From contig JAEOUN010000079.1 of assembly GCA_016839245.1 (NCBI GenBank), forward strand, positions 1-59,147: a stretch of 59,147 bases of DNA, in the 5' to 3' direction. Every line of letters starts with the position of its first letter. Position 1 is the stretch's first letter. This document shows positions 25,039 through 33,036 of the stretch, one piece after another. The translations under genes were made by a program, and so were the position numbers. A model generated the notes under the pieces. The model worked only from the letters and a program-made list of their open reading frames with translations. It was not told where the DNA came from and searched no databases. This stretch comes from Candidatus Thorarchaeota archaeon (GTDB taxonomy: Archaea; Asgardarchaeota; Thorarchaeia; Thorarchaeales; Thorarchaeaceae).

Positions 25039-25648
25039 TAATCATAGTGAACTGGCAGGAATGAAACTAGATTCTCTTGTACGTTCCATGGCCATATCAA
25101 TAAACGAAGATCCATTATATGCAGAATTTTTAGCACAAGATGTTGCGAAGAAGGCATTGGAGGTGATAGGTTCTCAAGGGTACCCCATTGAGAGAGGATT
25201 CAAATTATGGCAATCTCCAATATTTAATCTCGTTTGGACGACAATTGAGAGAAGCTCAAGTGTGTACGATTTTCTAAGCTCTAGGAACCTAGTTGAAAAG
25301 ACTAAACAGTTTGTACTCGAAGCATTGACTGAAATTATTGGATCTGACCCAAGAGAGATTCCAAAACATATTCTTCTTTTTAGATATCTAATAGCCAAAA
25401 GAGTAACCATCAGTACAGACAGACAGGAAATTGAACCTTGGTTTAGCATTAAAAAAGGCTGGATTCGGGAAATCAAGAAGCTACAGAAAAGTGGGCTTAT
25501 CGAATCTGATTTTTCAGAAAAATATCCGAAACTTAGATTGAGTGTTGATGTGGCTGATCATATTGTGAATCTGATTAGATCATGGGAGCAAACTAATGGT
25601 GAACTACTTGACTTCATTGGAAAATATGATACAAAAATGAAACCGTAG
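25022..25648 (+). CDS. helical protein partnered with the PD-(D/E)XK gene, unknown function
   Basis: This 208-residue, mostly helical protein starts at a TTG (25022) with GAGGGTG eight bases upstream, inside the end of the nuclease gene. It has no catalytic motif I can recognise. The C-terminal half contains a possible winged helix (KKGWIREIKKLQKSGLIESD), so it may bind DNA. Tight overlap with the nuclease gene suggests a specificity, inhibitor or antitoxin role; this is inference from gene layout alone. Confidence 0.6.
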   Translation: MSSNHNNHSELAGMKLDSLVRSMAISINEDPLYAEFLAQDVAKKALEVIGSQGYPIERGFKLWQSPIFNLVWTTIERSSSVYDFLSSRNLVEKTKQFVLEALTEIIGSDPREIPKHILLFRYLIAKRVTISTDRQEIEPWFSIKKGWIREIKKLQKSGLIESDFSEKYPKLRLSVDVADHIVNLIRSWEQTNGELLDFIGKYDTKMKP

Positions 25649-25731
25649 AAATGCAAAATAAACAAAAGAGTGATTATTGAAAAATAATCATGATATTCCT
25701 TACAGTTCTTCTCTCAATATGGAAAGAAAGT

Positions 25732-25755
25732 GGTGCGGAGGGCGAGATTTGAATT
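25732..25755 (-). repeat. tRNA-Leu 3'-end-derived repeat, reference copy
   Basis: This copy gives the consensus used here. Its first 19 bases, GGTGCGGAGGGCGAGATTT, are identical to the tRNA-Leu gene at 37850-37868. The identity stops exactly where the tRNA-Leu T-loop is broken by its intron, and this copy continues as an uninterrupted T-loop (ATTTGAA). Confidence 0.85.
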
Positions 25756-26045
25756 TGCGCCCCGAGTCGAATTGGTTCCATGTATTATCCCACTCCAAGA
25801 AACTAACAATGTTATTGGTTAAATCGTAGATTTTAATAATGTTTTCATATGTTCAGTTTTTCGAACACATTGAACAACATGACATCTAAAATGAATTACA
25901 AGAGTAGAGAGGACGGAGAATGATATTTGAATATATGACCACCACTCTTACTCCAATCTGAATGGTTGCAAGGAAACTATTGCCCATGAATACAAATAGA
26001 TAATAGATTGAAGAAATTATCAGCATCTAATTGAGATGTTTTAAG
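25756..26045. other. noncoding gap between the nuclease pair and the EVE gene
   Basis: A+T-rich and without a convincing gene. Apart from the degenerate repeat at 25910, nothing stands out. The EVE-domain gene promoter is presumably at the right end, but I see no clear TATA box. Confidence 0.4.
25910..25933 (-). repeat. tRNA-Leu 3'-end-derived repeat, degenerate copy
   Basis: 16 of 24 positions match the copy at 25732; ATTTGAAT and CGGAG are intact. It lies only 155 bases from the near-perfect copy, with no gene between. Confidence 0.4.
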
Positions 26046-26498
26046 ATGGATTCAAATTATTACCTTGCAATTGTCAATTGGGACAATTATGACATAATTC
26101 AAAAGAGTAATGTGTATGGTGTTTCAAACAGGTTCGAGAATACAATATACAGAACTAATGTAGGGGACATCATTTTTTTCTATATCAAAACTGGAAAACA
26201 TAATTCATCCAAAGTTAAATCATCAGTATCACAACCATTCACTGTGAAATCAAATCCATATTATGACGAAAGTCCTCTATTCCAGACAGTAATTGAGAGA
26301 AAAGACGAAACATACCCCTACAGAATACATCTCGAAGATAGACGGAAGCATATTGACCCCAAACCCTTCAAACCATTGGTAAAAAAACTTGGATTTATCA
26401 GTAATAAACATAGATGGGGTTTGACTTTTATGGGACGTGAACTCATAGATTTGCCAAAGGAAGATTATATCACTATCAGAAACTATATTCTTGAATAA
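26046..26498 (+). CDS. EVE-domain protein (PUA-like modified-base reader)
   Basis: This protein of about 150 residues begins YYLAIVNWDNYDII and proceeds through VYGVSNRFENTIYRTNVGDIIFFYIKTG, then PYRIHLEDRRK and FISNKHRWGLTFMGREL, the standard EVE order. EVE domains share the PUA-like fold and bind modified bases in DNA or RNA; in prokaryotes they often accompany modification-dependent restriction. Here it lies at the left edge of a restriction-modification island, which suits that theme. The frame also opens at 26031, but the ATG at 26046 gives the normal N-terminus. It is the first gene right of the repeat array. Confidence 0.8.
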   Translation: MDSNYYLAIVNWDNYDIIQKSNVYGVSNRFENTIYRTNVGDIIFFYIKTGKHNSSKVKSSVSQPFTVKSNPYYDESPLFQTVIERKDETYPYRIHLEDRRKHIDPKPFKPLVKKLGFISNKHRWGLTFMGRELIDLPKEDYITIRNYILE

Positions 26499-26574
26499 AA
26501 ATGAACAATATTTTCAATAGTGAAGAGCATCAATTCAGTTGTAAAACTCCTCACAAGTCTTTTCTTATGATATC

Positions 26575-27133
26575 TCATCTTACCAGATTCAAATCTTTGA
26601 TTATGAATTCTATCTCTTTCTTAATTGAGTTTACTGACCTCAAGCCTGCAAGAATCAGCTTCCCTGATTGGAATACTAGAACTGAGTAGGATTTTTGTTC
26701 TGGTTTGAATATGAGTCCAGTAAATTGCTTGGGTTCATAGACTAAGTTATCTTTGGATACTGACAAGTATTCAAGATCAATAACTGTATCCAGACTTACC
26801 ATGACAACAATATTACTCACGTTGATTTCTAGAAGTCCATATTTAACAAGTCCATCTTCGACTAGTACCATTCTGTGTATGTAACAATGATTCTTTTGAA
26901 ACCTTGATACTCTTACCTCCTACACTGATCAGTTTTCCACTTGGAAATACTGATACTCTACTTTTCATGGTGCCGTCTTGGAAATACACACAGAAATAAG
27001 ATTCTGGAAAATAAACCACATCAGATTTCCTTGAAAAAGCCTCAATATCTACTGTCTGGTGGAGATTTGTAGTGCAAACTACATTCACAATCTCATATTT
27101 CAAGAAAACCTCTCCAAAAAGTAGGTGATGCAT
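26575..27133 (-). pseudogene. TATA-binding protein (TBP) paralogue split by a +1 frameshift
   Basis: Two overlapping minus-strand frames together encode both TBP repeats. The N-terminal repeat (27133-26843) starts MHHLLFGEVFLKYEIVNVVC and includes SVFPSGKLISVGGKS. The C-terminal repeat (26871-26575) has NVSNIVVMVSLDTVIDLEYL, KQFTGLIF and LVFQSGKLILAGLRS, a well-preserved half with its DNA-contact Phe pair. The joined length (about 185) is that of a normal TBP. The frames meet around CAGAATGGTACT, where one extra base separates them. The downstream ATG (26871) has no SD, so I favour a frameshift mutation or base-call error over two genes. It lies just past the methylase stop and may be its last operon member. 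Confidence 0.7.
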
Positions 27134-27270
27134 AACAATTGATTGCACGATTTTCAGTTTTCGAGGTCAGTTTATGGAGATTGTGATACTCAAAGAGTGT
27201 TAGACAAATCTCTTGGCAGACTCTATGAAATAGATAGTTAAGTAGTTTAAGATCTTCATTCAATACATTA

Positions 27271-30075
27271 CTAACCTCCACTTCTGTCAATATCAACCCA
27301 TTGAATAATTGATTCAATTTCATGGTCTTCAAGCTGGAACAACTTCCCGACTTCCCAATCCAACTCTCTTTCAAGTTTCTGAAAGTTATCAGATTCTAGT
27401 ATTCCCCTAACCAATCCAATTATCCGTTCAGCCATCAAAGTAATAAATACCCCTTCCCTTAGAATAGTATCTTCTATGGCAAGCTTGATGTTTCCTATGA
27501 TAATACCAGTTTCATCAAGAATTGGTCTATTAATTGCTAAGTTTTTCGAGTTGATAATAGGCTTAGTCAAATCCTCAACCTGCTTTTTCAGAATTGACGA
27601 TTCTATATCTAAGTAAATTATTGGGAGTTGACGAAGATTAGTAGACCAGTATCTATACCGTCCTGCATAAATCCTCGTTCCTCCTGTTGTTTTATGCATA
27701 AATTCAAGGATTGCTGAATTTAGTTGTCCCAATATAAAGAGATTATTTTCTAGAGTATTTTCTTTCAGCACTATTATGTAACAACTTCCGTCGATAAATG
27801 ATTGAGACTGATCTAGTGCAAAGTTATTTCGATTACTAATATCCGGTGTAATTATCTTCAGATGACTCATCATGGTATCCGGATCCTTTGGATTCCATAT
27901 CTCGTACCATTCTCTACCAGCCTTTGAAACATAATCTCTCGATTCAAGTCTTTGTCTGTATTGTTCAAGATATTTTATTGCACCAGGAATCTCTTCAGCA
28001 TCTATTGCCACTACTCCATTACGTTTTCTCGTATGAGGGTAAAGTATGTAAGTTTCTTGACCTTCTATATTCCCCGACCATTGAATTTTCCAAGCTCTAA
28101 CATTCTTTCCACGAAGCACCGGATGAAGCACCCGATCTTCTATGCCCACTGTTTTAAGGAAAGATTCTGTTAACTCATCCATAAAAGCGTAATTTGCGGT
28201 TGTCTTTATACCAACAAAGATCTTCTTAGTAATATTCATCAATCTAGTATTTGTCTTATTATTAATTCTATTTATTAGAGTTTCAGATGTTGAATCAATA
28301 AAGAACCAAGATTTTTCACTAATAGCAGGCTGTGGACTTAGGGTTTTCCTAATTGATATTACAAGAATCTGTCCAGAAGTATGATTCAATCGCACTAAGA
28401 AATTACCTGTAGATGGATTGGTTAGAAGATCAAGGAAATTTTGATAATCATATTCGCGGTGATACGATGCAGTAGATTTATTCATTGTAACCCACAAAAA
28501 TTGGTTATTGCATCGGACTTTGGTTTTTTCAAGTACAATAATACAAGGGAGCACCATTGCATCAAAAACAGGGGTGTCCCCAAAATCAATAATCAACTGG
28601 ACGCATGTCTTAGCTGATATTATTTTTCTAATTCCCACGCCTGAAGTTGTAGTCATGAATTTGTTTGATAAAATATAACTTAGAACACCTTTTTCTCCAA
28701 GAATTGATAGACCAAGTTCCATAAATAATGAATAGAGATCAAAGTGTCCTGATGCTGCTGAATAGTGTTTTTTGTAAACATGACGTTTCCAAAGTGGAAA
28801 GATCTTCTGTACTCGTTTATATGGAGGGTTTCCAACCACTAAATCAAATTTTTCATGAAACAATAGATTAGTACAAATGATTTCTGCTGCAATTCTAAGA
28901 ATGTACTCAATTGAATTGTCATCATCTAGATCAGATATGGACATTTTTTCTAGATTTCTGATTAAACTATCTTTTTCTTTGTTTTGAAGAAGATCTGAAT
29001 GAATCTGATCGGAGTCAGGAATAATGTTTGAATCTTTTCTCTCTAGCGCAAATGTTAGACTTTCACCCATTAGGCTAATTTTGAATGCTTTTGGTGATGA
29101 TTGTAGCTCAATAAAAGAGTCAAGTTTTTCTGAAGTTTCCATTGAAGACTGGAATTGAGCATAGATAAGAAGTGAATCTCCACAGTATATTCTCGGAGTT
29201 AGTTTGATTTTGATTTGGCATATTGACTCCTCTACAATGTCAGTGATGTTAAGAAGAAGGTTCGATTTTGATAATAAACATGCCAATGGATTGATATCAA
29301 TTCCAATAACACTGTCGAGATGTTTTTGAATACTACCGAAATCATGAGGAACTGCATCATTTAGAATTTTTTCCCTAATAACATCCACTAAGAAAGCTCC
29401 CCCTCCGCACGAGAGATCAATTACTCTGCCCTCCAGATTTTGTTGTACAGTTTTTGCGGACTGGAGAATGATGCTAACGATTTTTGGAGACGTATAGAAC
29501 TCACCCAAATACTTTCTTGAGGAATCTGTTAGTATTCTCTGGTAGATTTGCGAAAGCTCCTGCAAATTAGTTAGGGGAGATTGGATTTCACTAAGAGATG
29601 ATGAAAGGCTTGAAATAAAGGAATTCATCAGTAATCTTGTCCTTTCATCCATAAGACCAGAATCGACCAAATCTAGTACATCAGGTGAAAATACACTTCC
29701 AAAGACACTGGAACGTAATTGCTCTTTTGTTTTAAGAAACTCACTGAATGTAGTTGGAAGTGAGATGTTTTTGAAATAAAACCTGTACGTATGAATCATT
29801 ACCATTCTACAAATGATTGCTGATATTGATTCAGTAATATAGCATTCAACTAATTCGCTACTGAAACTGATACATTCAAAATCATCCACTTTTGGTCCTC
29901 GACTTCCAATTCTATGTTCGTGTAATAGCCAGAGTTTGTACATTTTGTAAAGAGGATTACCTTTTCCATGTTTAATTTCTCTAGATAGTGATATGACAAT
30001 ATCATTGAATTGGTGATTGTTCCTTACGAGAAACTTGTTGATGGTATAACTATTTGACAATTGGGGACACCTCAC
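27271..30075 (-). CDS. Eco57I-like N6-adenine DNA methylase (type II/IIG-class)
   Basis: This 934-residue protein has YLGEFYTSPKIV at about 189-200, SAM motif I DLSCGGGAFLVDV at 220-232, and catalytic NPPY at 416-419 (VVGNPPYKRV), so it is a gamma-class m6A methylase. A SHFDLYSLFMELGL-type helix and FGDTPVFDAMV follow; the C-terminal 350 residues resemble a target-recognition region of the TaqI/Eco57I type. No nuclease motif is evident at the N-terminus, and a separate endonuclease gene lies nearby, so I read it as the modification subunit. The start is GTG (30075) or TTG (30060, after GAGGTG). It is divergent from the HTH controller across an operator array. Confidence 0.88.
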   Translation of the reverse strand: MRCPQLSNSYTINKFLVRNNHQFNDIVISLSREIKHGKGNPLYKMYKLWLLHEHRIGSRGPKVDDFECISFSSELVECYITESISAIICRMVMIHTYRFYFKNISLPTTFSEFLKTKEQLRSSVFGSVFSPDVLDLVDSGLMDERTRLLMNSFISSLSSSLSEIQSPLTNLQELSQIYQRILTDSSRKYLGEFYTSPKIVSIILQSAKTVQQNLEGRVIDLSCGGGAFLVDVIREKILNDAVPHDFGSIQKHLDSVIGIDINPLACLLSKSNLLLNITDIVEESICQIKIKLTPRIYCGDSLLIYAQFQSSMETSEKLDSFIELQSSPKAFKISLMGESLTFALERKDSNIIPDSDQIHSDLLQNKEKDSLIRNLEKMSISDLDDDNSIEYILRIAAEIICTNLLFHEKFDLVVGNPPYKRVQKIFPLWKRHVYKKHYSAASGHFDLYSLFMELGLSILGEKGVLSYILSNKFMTTTSGVGIRKIISAKTCVQLIIDFGDTPVFDAMVLPCIIVLEKTKVRCNNQFLWVTMNKSTASYHREYDYQNFLDLLTNPSTGNFLVRLNHTSGQILVISIRKTLSPQPAISEKSWFFIDSTSETLINRINNKTNTRLMNITKKIFVGIKTTANYAFMDELTESFLKTVGIEDRVLHPVLRGKNVRAWKIQWSGNIEGQETYILYPHTRKRNGVVAIDAEEIPGAIKYLEQYRQRLESRDYVSKAGREWYEIWNPKDPDTMMSHLKIITPDISNRNNFALDQSQSFIDGSCYIIVLKENTLENNLFILGQLNSAILEFMHKTTGGTRIYAGRYRYWSTNLRQLPIIYLDIESSILKKQVEDLTKPIINSKNLAINRPILDETGIIIGNIKLAIEDTILREGVFITLMAERIIGLVRGILESDNFQKLERELDWEVGKLFQLEDHEIESIIQWVDIDRSGG

Positions 30076-30104
30076 TTCGGACTTGACATTTTGGGAGCGG
30101 TGAA

Positions 30105-30168
30105 TAAATATTTCGATGTATTAGTAAATAGTTAGTAAATTATTAGGAAAAGATTCTATTTTTATAAT
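30105..30168. promoter_or_regulatory. divergent promoter with three 11-bp phased operator repeats
   Basis: TTAGTAAAT begins at 30121 and 30132, and TTAGGAAAA at 30143, an exact 11-base period that places all three on one face of the helix. They lie between a TATA-like box for the methylase (AATAAATATT near 30103-30112 on the plus strand) and one for the HTH gene (TTTTATAATG, about 30159-30168). A protein bound here could control both directions. Confidence 0.65.
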
Positions 30169-30191
30169 GTACTTGATTATTATGAGTTTCG

Positions 30192-30440
30192 ATGGAAGAA
30201 TATGAAGCAAAACTAAGACTACGTGCAAGTAGACCTAAGCAACTACTGATGAAGATTATTCAAGATCAAGGTATTGCTTTTCAAGCAGAAGTTGCAAGAA
30301 TCGCGAAAATTTCAACAGTGACTGCAAGACAGCACCTTGAAGATTTGGTTACTTGGAAAATGTTAATCCGGACAACAGCAGGAAAATTTGTTTTCTATTC
30401 TGTATCTGAGTTTGGTGCTGAATCTCTGTCTGAGATTTAA
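30192..30440 (+). CDS. small wHTH protein, probable R-M controller
   Basis: This 82-residue protein is a single winged helix: KQLLMKIIQDQGIAFQAEVARIAK, the recognition helix STVTARQHLEDLVTW, and a wing MLIRTTAGKFVFYSV. It sits between the methylase and endonuclease genes, as the controller (C) protein does in many type II systems, although it is not of the bacterial Xre-like C family. It is probably leaderless (ATG 30192, TATA-like box about 25 bases upstream). Phased operator repeats on both its sides are the likely binding sites. Confidence 0.75.
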   Translation: MEEYEAKLRLRASRPKQLLMKIIQDQGIAFQAEVARIAKISTVTARQHLEDLVTWKMLIRTTAGKFVFYSVSEFGAESLSEI

Positions 30441-30450
30441 TGATAGATAA

Positions 30451-30491
30451 TTAGTAAATAATTAGTGATTAATTAGTAAAATGTTAGAAGA
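30451..30491 (+). promoter_or_regulatory. four 11-bp phased operator repeats before the endonuclease gene
   Basis: TTAGTAAAT at 30451, TTAGTGATT at 30462, TTAGTAAAA at 30473 and TTAGAAGAA at 30484 keep an exact 11-base spacing. The motif is the same as in the array at 30121-30151. It lies 35 bases upstream of the endonuclease ATG at 30526, suited to delay or dose endonuclease expression. Confidence 0.65.
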
Positions 30492-30525
30492 ACTCTGATT
30501 TGCCTGTTATTGCACAATTATAATT

Positions 30526-31683
30526 ATGCCAACAGAAACTTATTCGAAGACTCCACCAGAATCTTCATCGAAAGTTTTGTCAACAATTGAACTAGCGAAA
30601 ATCATGCTTCAAGATGTCGTTGGAGAATCTTTCTCATTGACTACGAAAGCACGTACTGATGGGAGTAATTTTAGAAAATTGGTTTGCAGCGCATTAGGCC
30701 TCAATCCAGGCAAAGGCGACTTCAAAAATTCTCCAACGAAATGGATTGTAGATAAGGGATGTCCTGGTATCATTAATCAGCTTCTAGATACTTATCTAAT
30801 AACGCAGGGACTATCTCAAGGACGATACAATCTTCAGATATGGAACAGAATGGCTACTTCAGATAGAGTACTAGCAGAAGTAAATGGATGGAAGATACTA
30901 GATCGCGAAATTAGAATTCTTTTAGGTTTTCATGATCCGGTAAGGAATATTATTTCCTCAATTGGAATTTTCACAGGGCCAGAAATTGTAGCACATCTGG
31001 GAAAGATAAGTGTGACAACCACGAAGAAAGAACAAATGATACTTCATAGAGAGATAAGAGAAAAAGCACTCGCAAATAAACCTCCAATTCTATCCACGCC
31101 TTCAAGTCAATCTCCTGATTTATTCTCACGCCAAGAGAAACTTGCAAATCTAGGAAAAGGTGCATATCGAAAAGATCCAGAACCAAATTTGTTGTATAAT
31201 ATATCAGATATAGCTAAGATTGCAGAATTGAATTTATTGAATAAAAAAATAAACCAAGCTTCTACAAAATTGGCAGGTCAGGAAATAGAACGAATTATGA
31301 TTCAATCAATGGGATATCTGCTGGATAAAGATGAAACACTAGAAGGATCAATACCAGATATTAGACACCAACTTCTAGAAGTCAAGTGTCAACAATCTGA
31401 TATCGTCGATTTAGGGAGATATACACCAAGATTTGCTGAACTCTTGCCGGGACTGCTTTCATACTCTACCCAAGATTTGAGATATCTGATTGTTTTAGTG
31501 AGTTCTATTAATATAATAGAAGGATTGATTCTTCTTACCGGTAAAGATTTGACAAAACGGGATGATTTACATTTCGTGTCAGAAACTAGTTGGAAAGTAC
31601 AATGTTCCTTTTCTACAGAGATATTTCAAAAACACCCGGGGAAAGTTCTTTTCATAAGTAATTCAAAACTAAGCTATATCTGA
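30526..31683 (+). CDS. type II restriction endonuclease, PD-(D/E)XK
   Basis: This 385-residue protein carries SIPDIRHQLLEVKCQQ near residues 275-290, a PD-x6-ExK catalytic motif (Asp278, Glu285, Lys287), preceded by a helix with Glu253 or Glu255 (GQEIERIMIQ) in the position of the family's first acidic residue. The N-terminal half (LVCSALGLNPGKGDFKN, GCPGIINQLL, LQIWNR) resembles no domain I can name and may hold target recognition. Position, orientation and operator sharing identify it as the cognate nuclease of the methylase at 27271. The target sequence cannot be deduced. Confidence 0.75.
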   Translation: MPTETYSKTPPESSSKVLSTIELAKIMLQDVVGESFSLTTKARTDGSNFRKLVCSALGLNPGKGDFKNSPTKWIVDKGCPGIINQLLDTYLITQGLSQGRYNLQIWNRMATSDRVLAEVNGWKILDREIRILLGFHDPVRNIISSIGIFTGPEIVAHLGKISVTTTKKEQMILHREIREKALANKPPILSTPSSQSPDLFSRQEKLANLGKGAYRKDPEPNLLYNISDIAKIAELNLLNKKINQASTKLAGQEIERIMIQSMGYLLDKDETLEGSIPDIRHQLLEVKCQQSDIVDLGRYTPRFAELLPGLLSYSTQDLRYLIVLVSSINIIEGLILLTGKDLTKRDDLHFVSETSWKVQCSFSTEIFQKHPGKVLFISNSKLSYI

Positions 31684-31812
31684 TTTTAATCTATCAGTAA
31701 ACATAGAAGAAACATGTCTGTTGTTCAAAAACAAGGCAAAGTTTCCAATCATCATTTTCCGCAAGTCATCGGCAAACATATTCTATTGTGAGTACTTTAA
31801 AGTGAGAAGTAG

Positions 31813-31826
31813 ACTACAAACGTAGT
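31813..31826. promoter_or_regulatory. operator-like palindrome, copy 1
   Basis: ACTAC-AAAC-GTAGT: five-base inverted arms with a four-base spacer, 140 bases upstream of the wHTH protein start. A second copy with the same arms and spacing occurs at 31943. Confidence 0.4.
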
Positions 31827-31928
31827 TCAATCTAATAAATAAGGGTACTGCAAAGAGTGAGTTTTTCTAAAAATGCCATTAAAAAGTAATTGTATGCGTA
31901 TTTGCGAACGCTACACACAAAGAGTAAC

Positions 31929-31954
31929 GCTTATATGCGGAGCTACGTATGTAG
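31929..31954 (+). promoter_or_regulatory. TATA-like box and operator-like palindrome, copy 2
   Basis: CTTATATGC (about 31929-31937) is a good TATA box for a leaderless transcript from the ATG at 31966. CTAC-GTAT-GTAG follows at 31943-31954, between box and start, where a bound protein would block transcription. It shares arm sequence and spacing with the copy at 31813. Confidence 0.45.
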
Positions 31955-31965
31955 TATTGAGTAAA

Positions 31966-32742
31966 ATGTCAAAAGAAACTATTACAAGCATAGCTTGTCC
32001 CACTGTTAGTCTTGGGCTGATGGACAAAGCAATTAGCGCTTTATATTTGAAGAAGACTGCTAAATACACCGAATTAGCGGCACTTGCAGGTATACACCAA
32101 GCAAACGTAAGCAAAGCATTACGAACAGCTATCGATGTGGGATTAGCTAATGATGTCTCCGGTGAAAGAGGTGTGTACACATTGACGCCCGAAGGAGTTA
32201 ACTATGCACAGAAATTATCAATCAATGATATTACCGGGGCAAGGTTGATTCTTCAGAAGCAAATAGTCAGAAGTCCCCTTTGGGGTCATATTCTATCAGT
32301 CCTAAAAGCAAGAAAAGATTCCGTGACCGCAATTGAACTTGCACTAGAGATTGAAAGGATACTTGATAGACGCTGGTCCGAATCAATGCGAAAGGATATT
32401 GCAATGGGAGTACGAACTATTTTGGAAGGTGCTGGTATAGTGACGATAGAAGGAGATCAGATGCATATTGAAAATGAAGTAGTTGACTTTGTAAGCCAAG
32501 CTAAACCATATGAACTTCAACACGTTGCACATGAGTTGGATCAATCAGTACTATCAACAAGAAGCACTCAAGGAATGTATAGAAAAGTGGATTACATGCC
32601 TGACTTCCTAATTCAAATAAGAATGGATGCTGAGAGTCTTGACTTTTTTGAGGAGTTTCTAGAAACAAGTATGGCTGCACTTCTCAAACGCTTGAGATTA
32701 CAAACATCAAAAAATGTCAGTACGAAAAGTAATGAAAACTAA
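31966..32742 (+). CDS. winged-helix protein at the head of the HerA cluster
   Basis: This 258-residue protein starts at the ATG at 31966; the frame extends further left, but those residues would cover the promoter. An N-terminal wHTH is clear: SALYLKKTAKYTELAALAGI, HQANVSKALRTAIDVGLAND, then a wing GVYTLTPEG. A second, weaker helical or wHTH domain follows (RKDSVTAIELALEIERILDR to GVRTILEGAGIVTIEGDQM). The C-terminus has DAESLDFFEEFLETSMAALL, a possible oligomerisation helix. It leads an apparent operon with the small protein and HerA genes. It may be a regulator, or a subunit of the HerA complex. Confidence 0.7.
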   Translation: MSKETITSIACPTVSLGLMDKAISALYLKKTAKYTELAALAGIHQANVSKALRTAIDVGLANDVSGERGVYTLTPEGVNYAQKLSINDITGARLILQKQIVRSPLWGHILSVLKARKDSVTAIELALEIERILDRRWSESMRKDIAMGVRTILEGAGIVTIEGDQMHIENEVVDFVSQAKPYELQHVAHELDQSVLSTRSTQGMYRKVDYMPDFLIQIRMDAESLDFFEEFLETSMAALLKRLRLQTSKNVSTKSNEN

Positions 32743-32752
32743 GGTGAACTAA

Positions 32753-32971
32753 ATGACTTTATCAACAAGCGTAGAGGACATGAAAAATCTGAAACAAGCA
32801 ATTAATCATATTGCGAAAGCTGAGAAACTTGTTGAGAAAATTAATCCACACTTAGATGAGATTATTTCAGAGTTTCTAAATATGACTCTATATGGACTGA
32901 AATCAATTCATTTCCATGTTAATTCAATATATGATATTATAGAATCTGTCCATGTTGATAGAGATTGTTAA
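32753..32971 (+). CDS. small all-helical protein in the HerA cluster
   Basis: This 72-residue, probably all-helical protein (VEDMKNLKQAINHIAKAEKL, then two more amphipathic helices) has GGTGA ten bases before its ATG and starts ten bases after the wHTH gene, so it is translated in the same operon. I do not recognise a family. By analogy with other compact defence operons it could be an adaptor, but the sequence gives no direct clue. Confidence 0.6.
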   Translation: MTLSTSVEDMKNLKQAINHIAKAEKLVEKINPHLDEIISEFLNMTLYGLKSIHFHVNSIYDIIESVHVDRDC

Positions 32972-33036
32972 TCAGGCAGTTTGATTTTAGCGGTGTTCTT
33001 TAGGTATTATTCTCAATCTGATAATGGGAATTCCTA

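Noticed and set aside
22713..25755. Split-tRNA 3' halves
   Set aside because: The copies lack matching leader helices and have no 5' half nearby; degeneracy of several copies fits erosion of att scars better than functional half genes. The extra conserved base before the T-loop keeps a small doubt.
20982..25933. CRISPR array
   Set aside because: The repeats are spaced hundreds of bases apart, enclose genes, match a tRNA 3' end and have no cas genes nearby.
27093..27374. 93-codon minus-strand frame between the methylase and the TBP-like gene
   Set aside because: Overlaps the methylase end and the TBP start in another frame and shows no family pattern.
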